From positions 1 through 64,000 of the forward strand of contig JAAFHB010000002.1 of NCBI GenBank assembly GCA_010906965.1: DNA of 64,000 nt, given 5' to 3'. The notes below the pieces were generated by a model that was not told where the DNA came from, ran no database searches, and saw only the letters and a program-made list of their open reading frames with translations. Positions 21,111-29,383 of the stretch are shown here, piece by piece. This DNA is from Mariniphaga sp. GTDB lineage: Bacteria > Bacteroidota > Bacteroidia > Bacteroidales > Prolixibacteraceae. Both the position numbers and the translations under genes were made by a program. The first letter of the stretch is position 1, and every line of letters starts with the position of its first letter.

Positions 21111-21187
21111 TCACTTCACCCTCGCCCCCACTCTTACAATCGAGCTATCCGCTTCAATCTTTAGCGGAAAGGCAAAAACCTCGAAGT
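21111..21187. repeat. Direct repeat copy A: displaced 3' end of the cyclase gene
   Basis: This 77-base segment is identical to 22171-22247 except for three substitutions. In minus-strand translation it still encodes the cyclase C terminus (EVFAFPLKIEADSSIVRVGARVK and stop), although the rest of that gene is about 1 kb away. It therefore is a partial gene duplicate that flanks the HEPN/MNT cassette. Just before it TCACTTCACCC is duplicated in tandem (21100-21120). Confidence 0.9.
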
Positions 21188-21281
21188 TAGTTTAACCTAG
21201 CAGTTCGCCGAAGCGCTTAATTTTCCTCGATCATAATTGGAAAATTTGATATCTTTGTATCTGTTCTATGAATTTAGTTGC

Positions 21282-21680
21282 ATGAATAAAGAAATTAATT
21301 CGGAGCGTATTATAATTCACTGGATTGAAAGTTCTGATCACGATTTCAAAACAATGAATGACTTATATCAAACTCAAAATAATAATTGGGCTTTGTTTAT
21401 GGGTCATCTTGTGATTGAAAAATTGCTCAAAGCATTATTCATTAAATTGAAAGACGAATTTCCTCCAATGATTCATGATTTGAGAAGACTTTGCGAAAAG
21501 GCCGATATTGACCTTGATGATTCAAGGAAGATTCTTTTAGACAGTATCTCGCGGTTCAATATTAATGCAAGGTATGATGATTACAAACAAAGCTTTTATC
21601 AGCTATGTACGGAAAGCTTTACCGCAGAATGGATTGATAAAATTAAAGACTGTCGATTATGGATAAAAGAGATGCTTTAA
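21282..21680 (+). CDS. HEPN domain protein (toxin partner of MNT)
   Basis: A 132-residue helical protein starting at ATG 21282 (MNKEINSERIIIHWIESS); an in-frame upstream start at 21237 would overlap the likely promoter box TATCTTTG at 21250-21257 and is less likely. ALFMGHLVIEKLLKALFIK and the FNINARYDDYKQ segment match the HEPN family often coupled with minimal nucleotidyltransferases. In characterised HEPN/MNT pairs the HEPN protein is a ribonuclease toxin and the MNT protein AMPylates it. The 22-base overlap with the MNT gene supports a two-gene module. The pair lies between 77-bp direct repeats, and its base composition looks more AT-rich than the neighbouring genes, in line with acquisition. 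Confidence 0.85.
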   Translation: MNKEINSERIIIHWIESSDHDFKTMNDLYQTQNNNWALFMGHLVIEKLLKALFIKLKDEFPPMIHDLRRLCEKADIDLDDSRKILLDSISRFNINARYDDYKQSFYQLCTESFTAEWIDKIKDCRLWIKEML

Positions 21681-21973
21681 TAATAAGTAAAAGTTATTTG
21701 GAAAGAGTAAAATCATCTGATTTGGAGTTTTCAGAGGCTTGGTTATTTGGATCCTACGCAAAAGGAAATCAGCATGATAATAGCGATATTGATATAGCAA
21801 TCGTGCTTAAAGACAATGTTAATCATACTTTTGAAACCGAAGTTAAATTAATGGTTATTCGCAAGGGTGATGAAACCTTAATTGAACCTCATGCCTTTAC
21901 AAAAGATGAGTTTGATTGTAAAGTGCCAATTGTAAGCCAAATAATTAAATACGGTGAAAGAATAGAGATATAG
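21659..21973 (+). CDS. MNT-type nucleotidyltransferase (antitoxin partner of HEPN)
   Basis: A 104-residue minimal nucleotidyltransferase. The active-site motif AWLFGSYAKG, followed by NSDIDIAIVL, provides the GSxxxG helix and two of the catalytic aspartates. A later carboxylate is likely in the ETLIEPHAF strand. It starts inside the HEPN gene. In known systems the MNT neutralises HEPN by transferring AMP to a tyrosine; that mechanism is inferred here from family only. Confidence 0.9.
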   Translation: MDKRDALIISKSYLERVKSSDLEFSEAWLFGSYAKGNQHDNSDIDIAIVLKDNVNHTFETEVKLMVIRKGDETLIEPHAFTKDEFDCKVPIVSQIIKYGERIEI

Positions 21974-21983
21974 GCTTTTAATT

Positions 21984-22142
21984 GTGAAAACGACAATAGT
22001 TGAAATAGGCTTAGTAAAGAAAATGCGTGAAATACGCTATAAATTAAACCTTGAAATAATGGATATGACTTTTGAGTAAGAAAAAGAACATATTAAAAAT
22101 CAACTGACTGAATTGAAATTAAAAAAACAAAACAACAATTGA
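21984..22142 (+). pseudogene. Small broken gene after MNT, interrupted by TAA
   Basis: From GTG 21984 a frame reads VKTTIVEIGLVKKMREIRYK and LNLEIMDMTFE, then TAA (22077-22079), and continues in the same frame as EKEHIKNQLTELKLKKQNNN to TGA at 22140-22142. The two halves are both charged, helical and in one frame, as if a CAA or GAA had become TAA. It resembles short antitoxin-like proteins but I cannot name a family. It belongs to the segment enclosed by the direct repeats. Confidence 0.45.
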
Positions 22143-22170
22143 GCAAGCTTTGCTGAGCTTTTACGTTATA

Positions 22171-22247
22171 TCACTTCACCCTCGCCACCACTCTTACAAT
22201 CGAGCTATCCGCTTCGATCTTTAGCGGAAAGGCAAAAACCTCTAAGT
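22171..22247. repeat. Direct repeat copy B: native 3' end of the cyclase gene
   Basis: The parental copy of the repeat at 21111-21187; it forms the last 26 codons of the cyclase gene. The two copies bracket about 980 bases holding the HEPN and MNT genes and the broken small gene. Confidence 0.9.
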
Positions 22248-22788
22248 CGGTTGCGTTCAACAATTGATCAAGATTAATAAGGTTTTCAAGAATCAAAACA
22301 TTGCTTTTGAATAGGATATCGTGTATCGGATAAGGTTCATGATCGGGCGAAACCCAATCGAGTCCGACGATTTTAACGTGTTGATCAGCAAGGTAGCGAG
22401 CCAATTCTTCGGTAATATCGGGATAATCTGTGAAATATTGTGGCGTGCCAAAAAGGTTGTCTAATCCGGAATAGAATAATACAATATCACCAAGCTGAAT
22501 ACTTGTCCGGAACGATTCCCTAAATTCAATCTTCTCCTCTCCTCTCACATCAATCAGCACACCTTTGCCTGTAAACATTTCAAGCGGAAGATCGGCCATC
22601 AACCGGGTATCCGAAGTCATGTGTTTTGGCCCGTCGATATGAGTGCCTACATGCATTCCGGTTGAAAGCCTGAAGTTATTAAATCCATCGCATTCAAGCG
22701 TTCTGATTTGATCAAGCTGAATTGGATCATCACCAGGGAAAACAGCGATATTACGATGGATAGTGTGGGTTAGATCGATTAGTTTCAT
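22171..22788 (-). CDS. Cyclase family protein (kynurenine formamidase-like)
   Basis: A 205-residue metal-dependent hydrolase of the cyclase family (PF04199 type). The signature GMHVGTHIDGPKHM near residue 45 carries the His and Asp metal ligands, and LTHTIHRNIAVFPGDDP at the start and GLDWVSPDHEPYPIHDILF near residue 145 are also conserved. Members hydrolyse N-formylkynurenine, isatin or other amides; the substrate is not decided here and no tryptophan catabolism genes are nearby. Its 3' end is duplicated at 21111-21187. Intact and convergent with the HEPN/MNT cassette. Confidence 0.88.
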   Translation of the reverse strand: MKLIDLTHTIHRNIAVFPGDDPIQLDQIRTLECDGFNNFRLSTGMHVGTHIDGPKHMTSDTRLMADLPLEMFTGKGVLIDVRGEEKIEFRESFRTSIQLGDIVLFYSGLDNLFGTPQYFTDYPDITEELARYLADQHVKIVGLDWVSPDHEPYPIHDILFKSNVLILENLINLDQLLNATDLEVFAFPLKIEADSSIVRVVARVK

Positions 22789-22903
22789 TTGGAATTACGA
22801 ATTATGAAATTAATAATTACGAATTAAAGAAAGATTGAAGGTATTAGAATTATCAAATTACAAAGAACTTAATCATAATTGATAATTCGTAATTCGTAAT
22901 TAA
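22789..22903. repeat. AT-rich spacer with AATTCGTAATT near-palindromes
   Basis: Multiple copies of AATTACGAATT / AATTCGTAATT in both orientations (22794-22805, 22816-22826, 22884-22902) between batE and the cyclase gene. Probably noncoding; could act as a weak transcript end for the bat operon. Confidence 0.5.
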
Positions 22904-23677
22904 TTAGATCCTTATCATTGACTCTTCCTTCACCCAACCTTTATTGCCATCGGGCAGACTAATATTGACCCAATCACCAAGTTTATCAGTAAGTTGAACA
23001 GTAACTCCTTCGTGGACAATGAATAATTCGGTACCGGTCTCGCTGGGAGAGGCTTTCACCTTCACGCTACGGTCAGTAATGACAGCCGACTTGTGGTTAA
23101 CCATCTTCGACTTCATCGATGTTCCAAAAGTAAATGTAATTGCGGATATGGAAATTGCAGCTATCGAAAACCAAAATGCAAGTCGTTTGATCCGAAATGT
23201 TCTGGATAAGAGGAACAATCCAAACAGGAAGAGGAAAGTGAAGAATGTGGCAATGCTTAATATCCCCCAAAAATTAATTGACTTCGAACTGACCAATTGC
23301 TTCGACCAGCGCAGGAATCCGCCATCGGGTAACGAAACTACATTGTCGACAATCAGTGTACGCGCCAGCTCAAGATTATAACGAACATCGTCGTCGTTAG
23401 GTGCCAGTTTTTTTGCCCGCTCGTAATTGAGAATCGCATAGGTCGCATTTCCCATTTTATAGAAGGCATTTCCGAGGTTGAAATACAATTCCGAAGATTC
23501 GAAACCCTGTGCGAGTACATACTGGTATTTCCGGATTGCGTCCTGATATTTAGCAGTATTGTATAGCTGATTAGCAGACGAAACCGAATCTTTCACTGCC
23601 CCCGATTGTCCCTGTGAAACCAAACAAGAAACGACAATCAGCAGGAGTAAACTATATCTTTTAATTGCGTTTTTCAT
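22904..23677 (-). CDS. batE: BatE: TPR and SH3-like domain membrane protein
   Basis: Last gene of the Bat operon. The 257-residue product has a signal peptide (to about residue 24), TPR repeats (LYNTAKYQDAIRKYQYVLAQG, LYFNLGNAFYKMGNATYAILNYERAKKL), two transmembrane segments (about residues 135-190) and a C-terminal bacterial SH3 domain (KVKASPSETGTELFIVHEG to GNKGWVKEESM). Bat proteins form an envelope complex linked to oxygen or stress tolerance in Bacteroides; exact chemistry is unknown. 27 bases separate it from batD. Confidence 0.9.
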   Translation of the reverse strand: MKNAIKRYSLLLLIVVSCLVSQGQSGAVKDSVSSANQLYNTAKYQDAIRKYQYVLAQGFESSELYFNLGNAFYKMGNATYAILNYERAKKLAPNDDDVRYNLELARTLIVDNVVSLPDGGFLRWSKQLVSSKSINFWGILSIATFFTFLFLFGLFLLSRTFRIKRLAFWFSIAAISISAITFTFGTSMKSKMVNHKSAVITDRSVKVKASPSETGTELFIVHEGVTVQLTDKLGDWVNISLPDGNKGWVKEESMIRI

Positions 23678-23704
23678 AATTCGTAATTCATAATTTGTAA
23701 TTGG

Positions 23705-25525
23705 CTAATTGATCTCCTTTTCCATCTGACTCATCACATCGCAGGCTTCGTCGTAGATTTCATGCATCTTTTTGTTGCCTCCGCCCGGAGCAAACCTTTC
23801 ATATTCGCATGTATCCAATATCTGAATAAACCGTGTGACAACACCTTCCGAAGCTTTGTGATTCACTAATTCAGCAGCAGCCCGATCTTTGGTTAGTTCA
23901 GCCACGGGAATAGTCATTTTGTCGCTCAGGTAACCCCAGAATGCACGTTCAACTGATTCGTAGAACTTCTCAGTGGCTCCGCTGATTAAATGTCCGTTTG
24001 CCTCCTTCAACCGCCGAAGTGCTACCTTGCTTGCTTTTTTGTTTTTCATGCGGGCAACGTTTGCATTTTCGCGGATCCGTTTCTGATAGAAGAGATAGAG
24101 TGCCAACAACCCCAATGCTCCAATTGTGTAAATCAGGTAGAAGAGAAAGCTTCCGAAGAAAATTTCCCCTTTTGGATTCAATTCAATATTGCTCTTAATG
24201 AACCGGATATCTTTGCCAAGGTATTTCACATCTTCCTTTGCAAAAACACTTCTTACATTGGCAGATTGTGATCCATCACCTTTGTCTACATGGATTTTAA
24301 ACTCCTGCGACGACTTGGTCACATATTTTCCAATCCCTGCATCGAAATAAATAAAATTTACGGGTGGGATTGTATAATTTCCAGCGAATCGTGGAAGGAA
24401 AAGGTATTCGAATGAAATATTTCCGTTGAGACCTTCAGCAGTAGCTGTATAATTGCTTTGTGTTTTTGGATCGTAAACCTCAAAATCGGCAGGTAACTTT
24501 AATTTCGGCGCATTGATCAGTTTAATATTCCCGCTTCCGGTTACATCAATGCGTAACGTTATGGCGTCGTTTTCCTTAACACTTGTTGAAGTGATAGACG
24601 AATTAAGATCAAAACGTCCGACGGCACCTGAAAAATCGGTTGGTCCAATCGGCAGCGGATTGACAGTCATGATGACAGGATCACTTGTGACTGTAGCTCG
24701 CACGTTGGCGAAATTATCGAAGAAGTCGTCGAAGAAGCCTTTAGGTTTGTTCACTCGCTGTTGTACGACACAATCAATCTTCACTTTCCCGATTGTAATA
24801 ACGCCTGTTTGCTGCGGGAATAACAATGTTTTCTTTAAGGTGCCTACATTGTAAATTTCGCCGTTATAGGTTTCGCGCTGAAGCGAAATCTGCTGTGGCA
24901 AAACAACATCCTGCGACCAGAAGCCATCAAAATTGGGGAGTGATATATCTTCAAATCCGTTCAGGTTAACCTTCGAATAGATTTTTATGGTTGCCATTGC
25001 ATGATCGCCCTTGTAAATACTTTTACGATCGAGAATCAGTTTTACAAAAAGATCAGATTTTGGTACCGACCCGGGAGTTGCGGTTGGCTGATCGACCCCT
25101 CCGCCTGAAGGTTTAGCTGAACCTTTTACAACTTCGATTAAGGTGGTATTTGATGTGTAGATTGTACCATTCACATTGATCGAAGCAGCGCCAATCGTGA
25201 ACCTTCCCTCTTTCTTTGCTGTCAATACAAATAAATAGGAGAAAGATACCGATTGTGAACTAACACCATTGATAATCTGGTAGGAACTGCTTTGAGATGT
25301 TGATGGTCCCATGAGGATATCAAAATCGGAGAGTTCCGGTAACTTTAGGTTCTGACCTTTGGCATTCAATGTGAAAGCAAGTCTAAACTGTTCGTCAAGT
25401 TCCACTATTTTAGGTGCTTCCATCGTAAAGCTGACCTGTTGGGTGAACCCGGACAAACTTATTAGCAAGACACAAACTAAAAGATAGAGTTGCTTTATCC
25501 TCATAGTGTTCTTATAATATTTCAT
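23705..25525 (-). CDS. batD: BatD: large periplasmic beta-domain protein with membrane anchor
   Basis: A 606-residue protein with signal peptide (LLVCVLLISLSGFTQ), a long series of immunoglobulin-like beta domains (residues about 25-430; VSFTMEAPKIVELDEQFRLAF at the start is the oxygen-tolerance family signature), one transmembrane helix (about 455-478, LFYLIYTIGALGLLALYLFYQ) and a cytoplasmic helical tail. It probably joins the VWA proteins BatA and BatB in an envelope complex. The start at 25525 precedes the signal segment by 15 residues; the internal ATG (MRIKQLYLL) is an alternative. Confidence 0.9.
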   Translation of the reverse strand: MKYYKNTMRIKQLYLLVCVLLISLSGFTQQVSFTMEAPKIVELDEQFRLAFTLNAKGQNLKLPELSDFDILMGPSTSQSSSYQIINGVSSQSVSFSYLFVLTAKKEGRFTIGAASINVNGTIYTSNTTLIEVVKGSAKPSGGGVDQPTATPGSVPKSDLFVKLILDRKSIYKGDHAMATIKIYSKVNLNGFEDISLPNFDGFWSQDVVLPQQISLQRETYNGEIYNVGTLKKTLLFPQQTGVITIGKVKIDCVVQQRVNKPKGFFDDFFDNFANVRATVTSDPVIMTVNPLPIGPTDFSGAVGRFDLNSSITSTSVKENDAITLRIDVTGSGNIKLINAPKLKLPADFEVYDPKTQSNYTATAEGLNGNISFEYLFLPRFAGNYTIPPVNFIYFDAGIGKYVTKSSQEFKIHVDKGDGSQSANVRSVFAKEDVKYLGKDIRFIKSNIELNPKGEIFFGSFLFYLIYTIGALGLLALYLFYQKRIRENANVARMKNKKASKVALRRLKEANGHLISGATEKFYESVERAFWGYLSDKMTIPVAELTKDRAAAELVNHKASEGVVTRFIQILDTCEYERFAPGGGNKKMHEIYDEACDVMSQMEKEIN

Positions 25526-25558
25526 TTATTAATCAATATCATTCAAAAATAGTCATTC

Positions 25559-26311
25559 TTACCAGTTTTTCTCCACTTTCGTCCGCTCAGCTTTCAATGC
25601 CTGTGCTTTTTTCACCTTTTCCTGCGTTTGCTTTTCATCATTTTCAAGGGCTTGTAACATCTGCTCGGCACTTTGTTTCGAAATTTTATTCTGTTGTGGC
25701 TGCTGCTGTTGCTGCTGATCCTTATTCTGGTCCTTCTTATCTTTGTTCTGATCCTTTTTGTCCTGATCTTTATTCTGATCCTTCTTGTCCTTATCCTTGT
25801 CTTTGTCCTTATCTTTATCCTTGTCCTTATCCTTCTGCTCTTTGTCTTTCTTTTTCATCTTCATCGCGTAAGCAAGATTATACTTCGTTTCAGGATCATT
25901 AGGCGTGATACGTAAAGCCTTTTTATAAGCGTCAATGCTTGGATCGAACTTCTTTTGCGCAAGCAACGAATTCCCAAGATTGTGATAAACCATTGATTTC
26001 TCGGCCGGTTCTGTCGCCTTCTCAGCGAGTTTCTCATATTCAGTTGCAGCCTGTTCGCCTTTATTCTGTTTGTAAATAGAATTTGCCAGGTTAAACTGCC
26101 AGTGGAAATCCTCTGGTTTGATCTCTAACGCCCGGCGATAAGCGACTTCTGCCTTACCAAAAGTGATTGTATCCAGCTTAGTAGTATCCTTCAGCCCGTC
26201 ATTATAAAACGCGTTCCCTTCGCGGACAAACTTCCGTTCTTTCTGGGCAAACACAGTAGTTGTGATGACAAAAGCCAGTAATATCAATAATAATTTCTTC
26301 ATAATGCTCAT
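25559..26311 (-). CDS. batC: BatC: TPR protein with Lys/Asp/Gln-rich low-complexity tail
   Basis: A 250-residue exported protein: signal peptide (LLILLAFVITTTVFA), three TPR units (residues about 30-150), then a region of iterated K-D-K-D and K-D-Q-N-K-D units followed by a polyglutamine stretch (about residues 155-205), and a helical end. The DNA repeat (units of GTCCTTATC-like text at 25730-25850) is prone to slippage, so length may vary between strains. The start codon at 26311 overlaps the end of batB by 4 bases (26308-26311). Confidence 0.9.
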   Translation of the reverse strand: MSIMKKLLLILLAFVITTTVFAQKERKFVREGNAFYNDGLKDTTKLDTITFGKAEVAYRRALEIKPEDFHWQFNLANSIYKQNKGEQAATEYEKLAEKATEPAEKSMVYHNLGNSLLAQKKFDPSIDAYKKALRITPNDPETKYNLAYAMKMKKKDKEQKDKDKDKDKDKDKDKDKKDQNKDQDKKDQNKDKKDQNKDQQQQQQPQQNKISKQSAEQMLQALENDEKQTQEKVKKAQALKAERTKVEKNW

Positions 26312-27345
26312 TTTTGATTGCCAAATAACCTGAAGTTACGAAGCCATTTATTTTTCCGGTCGAGGATCATAAAATCGAGCAAAATCATGGCCAGGGCAAG
26401 CGATAGAAATAGCGGGAACTGATCGTTGTATTCAGAATATTGGCGTGAATCCATCTCAGTTTTCTGCATTTTTTCGATTTCGTTGAAAAGGTTGTTCAAC
26501 CCGACTTCGGCATTATTGGCCCTGATGTATGTTCCACCACCAGCTGTAGCAATCTGCGTTAACATGTTTTCATCCAGCTTTGTTACAACAACTTTACCTT
26601 CCCTGTCCTTCAGAAAATCACTGCTTCCTGTTCCAATGGGAATAGGAGCTCCCTGCGGAAGTCCCATACCGATTGTATGAACGATAATTTTTTTATCCAT
26701 CGCCTCTTTGGCTGCTCCGACTGCATCGTCTTCGTGATTCTCACCATCAGTAATTACGATAATGGCTTTACTTCCTACAAAATTGGGGGAAAATGATTTG
26801 GTTGCCATATTAATGGCTGCACCAATTGCAGTTCCCTGAACTGGTACGATGCTCGTATTGATGGCATCGAGAAACAGTTTAGCAGAAACATAGTCGGTCG
26901 TGATAGGAAGCTGGACATACGCCTGACCTGCAAATACAATCAGCCCTAACTTATCGTCGCGAAGACGTTCAGTCAGTTTGGCGATTGCTCTTTTAGCCCG
27001 CTCGAGCCGGTTTGGTTTGATATCTTGAGCCAACATACTGTTCGAAACGTCCAGCGCGATAATCAATTCAACGCCTTTACGTTTTGAAGTCAATAACTTC
27101 GAACCAAACTGTGGTTGTGCAAGCGATGTGATAATAAAACCAAGAGCCAACATCCAAATGATAAATTTGATGATGGGCCGTGCTGCTGAAACGCTGGGCA
27201 TTAATTGCTCTATCAAAGCGTGATCGCCAAACATCCGTAACGAACGGCGCCTGTTGATTCGCGACAGGATAAAAAATACCGTGAATACCGGGATGACCAG
27301 CAGAAAATAGAAATATTCGGGATGTGCAAATCTAAACGATTCCAT
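26308..27345 (-). CDS. batB: BatB: membrane-anchored von Willebrand factor A protein
   Basis: A 345-residue VWA protein with two N-terminal membrane segments (residues about 10-28 and 60-78), a VWA domain (about 90-290) with an intact metal-ion-dependent adhesion site DVSNSMLAQD and later threonine and aspartate elements (PITTDYVSAKL, IVITDGENHEDD), and a C-terminal hydrophobic helix. It pairs with BatA in the Bat complex. Operon position between batA and batC as in Bacteroides. Confidence 0.92.
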   Translation of the reverse strand: MESFRFAHPEYFYFLLVIPVFTVFFILSRINRRRSLRMFGDHALIEQLMPSVSAARPIIKFIIWMLALGFIITSLAQPQFGSKLLTSKRKGVELIIALDVSNSMLAQDIKPNRLERAKRAIAKLTERLRDDKLGLIVFAGQAYVQLPITTDYVSAKLFLDAINTSIVPVQGTAIGAAINMATKSFSPNFVGSKAIIVITDGENHEDDAVGAAKEAMDKKIIVHTIGMGLPQGAPIPIGTGSSDFLKDREGKVVVTKLDENMLTQIATAGGGTYIRANNAEVGLNNLFNEIEKMQKTEMDSRQYSEYNDQFPLFLSLALAMILLDFMILDRKNKWLRNFRLFGNQK

Positions 27346-27368
27346 AACTCATTATTTTTCTGATTCCT

Positions 27369-28361
27369 CTACGGAATATGCCTGAATACTACAAATTGCA
27401 GAATCATAGCCAATAGTGCAAGAACAAGAGCGCCGATCGCATACTTGCGGTACTCTTCATTCTTTTTGCTGAATTCTTTGTTTTCAATTTTGGTTCTTTC
27501 GAGCCGATCGATCTCTTTGTAAATGGCGATCAATGTTTTATTGTCTGTAGCCCGGAAATATTTCCCATCAGTGATTGTGGCAATCTCCTGCAATGTTTTT
27601 TCATCAATTTTCACTTCTACATCGCGAATCTGGACCCCAAATGGAGTTTGAATCGGATAAGGTGCCATTCCTATCGTGCCAACACCAATCGTGTAAACCC
27701 TGATTCCATATGTCTTGGCGATTTCGGCAGCCGTGATCGGTGCAATTTCTCCGCGATTGTTTTCACCATCGGTAAGAAGGATCACAACTTTACTTTTCGC
27801 TTCACTGTCTTTTAACCGCGAAACGGCATTGGCTAACCCAAGCCCGATGGCTGTTCCGTCTTCGAGCAATCCTGGTTCTAAATTGTTGAACAGATTTATC
27901 AAAACAGCACGGTCGGTTGTAAGCGGACATTGCGTAAAGCTTTCGGCGGAAAAGACAACCAATCCGATGCGGTCGAACATACGGCCCGATACAAATTCAA
28001 TTGCCACTGATTTAGCAGCACCTAATCTGTCGGGTTGAAAATCGCGCGCAAGCATCGAACTCGACATATCGAGTGCAATCATGATATCGATCCCTTCAAC
28101 GGTTTGATTCTGCCAGCTATTCGATGATTGCGGACGTGCCAGACAAGTAATGATAAGTGAAAGCACTGCAAGTTGTAAGAGAAAAGCAGCATGTCGCAAA
28201 GAGTGTTTCCATGTTAGCGGTACTTTCTTAAGCGATTCAATTGTACTGATCTGAATACTTGCTTTCGACTTTCTCTGCTGAAGTACGTACCAAACAATCA
28301 TGGGGATTAAACCCAACAAAAGGTAAAACAGTTCAGGTTTGGCAAATGTGATTGTATTCAT
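27369..28361 (-). CDS. batA: BatA: membrane-anchored von Willebrand factor A protein
   Basis: 330 residues with the same layout as BatB: two N-terminal transmembrane helices, VWA domain with MIDAS motif DMSSSMLARD, CPLTTDRAVL and ILLTDGENNRGE, and a C-terminal membrane helix (ALVLALLAMILQFVVF). The start overlaps the end of the upstream gene by 4 bases. Assigned batA rather than batB by its order immediately after the DUF58 and membrane-protein genes. Confidence 0.92.
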   Translation of the reverse strand: MNTITFAKPELFYLLLGLIPMIVWYVLQQRKSKASIQISTIESLKKVPLTWKHSLRHAAFLLQLAVLSLIITCLARPQSSNSWQNQTVEGIDIMIALDMSSSMLARDFQPDRLGAAKSVAIEFVSGRMFDRIGLVVFSAESFTQCPLTTDRAVLINLFNNLEPGLLEDGTAIGLGLANAVSRLKDSEAKSKVVILLTDGENNRGEIAPITAAEIAKTYGIRVYTIGVGTIGMAPYPIQTPFGVQIRDVEVKIDEKTLQEIATITDGKYFRATDNKTLIAIYKEIDRLERTKIENKEFSKKNEEYRKYAIGALVLALLAMILQFVVFRHIP

Positions 28362-29383
28362 AATATACCCTCCCCTTTTTTATCACTTAAATCGACTTTT
28401 ATCGCTTCCTTCACTTTTACTTCAGCGGGTTTCGGTACTTCAGTAACCACTTCAACGGTTGTTTCTTTCACGAAAAGATAAGCATTCGAAAGCATCTTGT
28501 GATTCTCATCCGCAAGCGGTGTGAATTTTGCAAACTTTACAAGGTCTGCCACTACGAGAATCTCTTTTAATTCACCTACAGACTTGGAATCAACCTGCGA
28601 TTCCTTTGCCTTAAAGCTCGTGAGTATCTCAAATGATGTCTGTTCCATCGCAGCAATTGCAAACCGCTCTTCGATGTAAACCCTCACAATATCGGTAAGA
28701 CGTGTATAATAATCTTTCACCTTCTCGTGCTGCCACAACTCTTCACCTTTCAATTTATCAAGATCTTGCAAAGCAATTAAATGCGCAGGTATTTTGGGTT
28801 TTGGTGGCCGCTGGAACAACGGTTTGTTTTTATTTCGGCGGCTGATCGCATAAATGATCAGAAACACAATGGCGCCAATCAGGATAATTCCCAGTATCCA
28901 CGGTGCAATCTCTTTAAATGTGACAGGCGCAGCAAATGGTTTTTTAATATCGACTGGTCCCTTCTTCAAATCGACCGGAGGCATCTTTACAAACAGCGTC
29001 AGGCTATTGCTTTTGAGCGAATCGATACTCCCTTCTTTTCTTACTTTAAAAACGAATGGAGGAATAACATGCGCGCCACTATCGAAACAGGTTACCAGAT
29101 AGGTCTGCTTCAATTGGATTTTATTACCATCCAATTTTGAGGTATCGATCTTCGATTTGTTAAGAATTTCAACCTTGAGAATGGAATCGGGTAATTGTGG
29201 AAATTCAATTTTCGTTCCGGCCGATTGTTCGACAACAATCAGTAATTTAATCTGATCGCCGAGCCATATCGAGTCGCGTTCGAGGGCAGTCTTCAGTTTA
29301 ATCTCCTGTCCGTTCACAAGTAAGAGTGACATAAAGAAGACTGAAAACAAGAATATATACTTTAATTGAAACGATCTTCTCAT
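28358..29383 (-). CDS. Bat operon membrane protein with periplasmic beta domain
   Basis: A 341-residue protein: signal peptide, a periplasmic beta domain resembling the first module of BatD (IKLKTALERDSIWLGDQIKLLIVVEQ), one transmembrane helix (about residues 154-176, IAPWILGIILIGAIVFLIIYAIS), and a cytoplasmic domain (residues 180-330) of helices. It corresponds to the conserved unnamed gene between DUF58 and batA in Bacteroidota Bat operons. Overlaps with neighbours on both sides by 4 bases indicate tight coupling. Confidence 0.82.
   Translation of the reverse strand: MRRSFQLKYIFLFSVFFMSLLLVNGQEIKLKTALERDSIWLGDQIKLLIVVEQSAGTKIEFPQLPDSILKVEILNKSKIDTSKLDGNKIQLKQTYLVTCFDSGAHVIPPFVFKVRKEGSIDSLKSNSLTLFVKMPPVDLKKGPVDIKKPFAAPVTFKEIAPWILGIILIGAIVFLIIYAISRRNKNKPLFQRPPKPKIPAHLIALQDLDKLKGEELWQHEKVKDYYTRLTDIVRVYIEERFAIAAMEQTSFEILTSFKAKESQVDSKSVGELKEILVVADLVKFAKFTPLADENHKMLSNAYLFVKETTVEVVTEVPKPAEVKVKEAIKVDLSDKKGEGIL

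Noticed and set aside
25597-25915. Hydrophobic Leu/Ile-rich frames opposite the batC repeat
   Set aside because: The apparent membrane proteins come from translating the antisense of a Lys/Asp repeat; not real genes.
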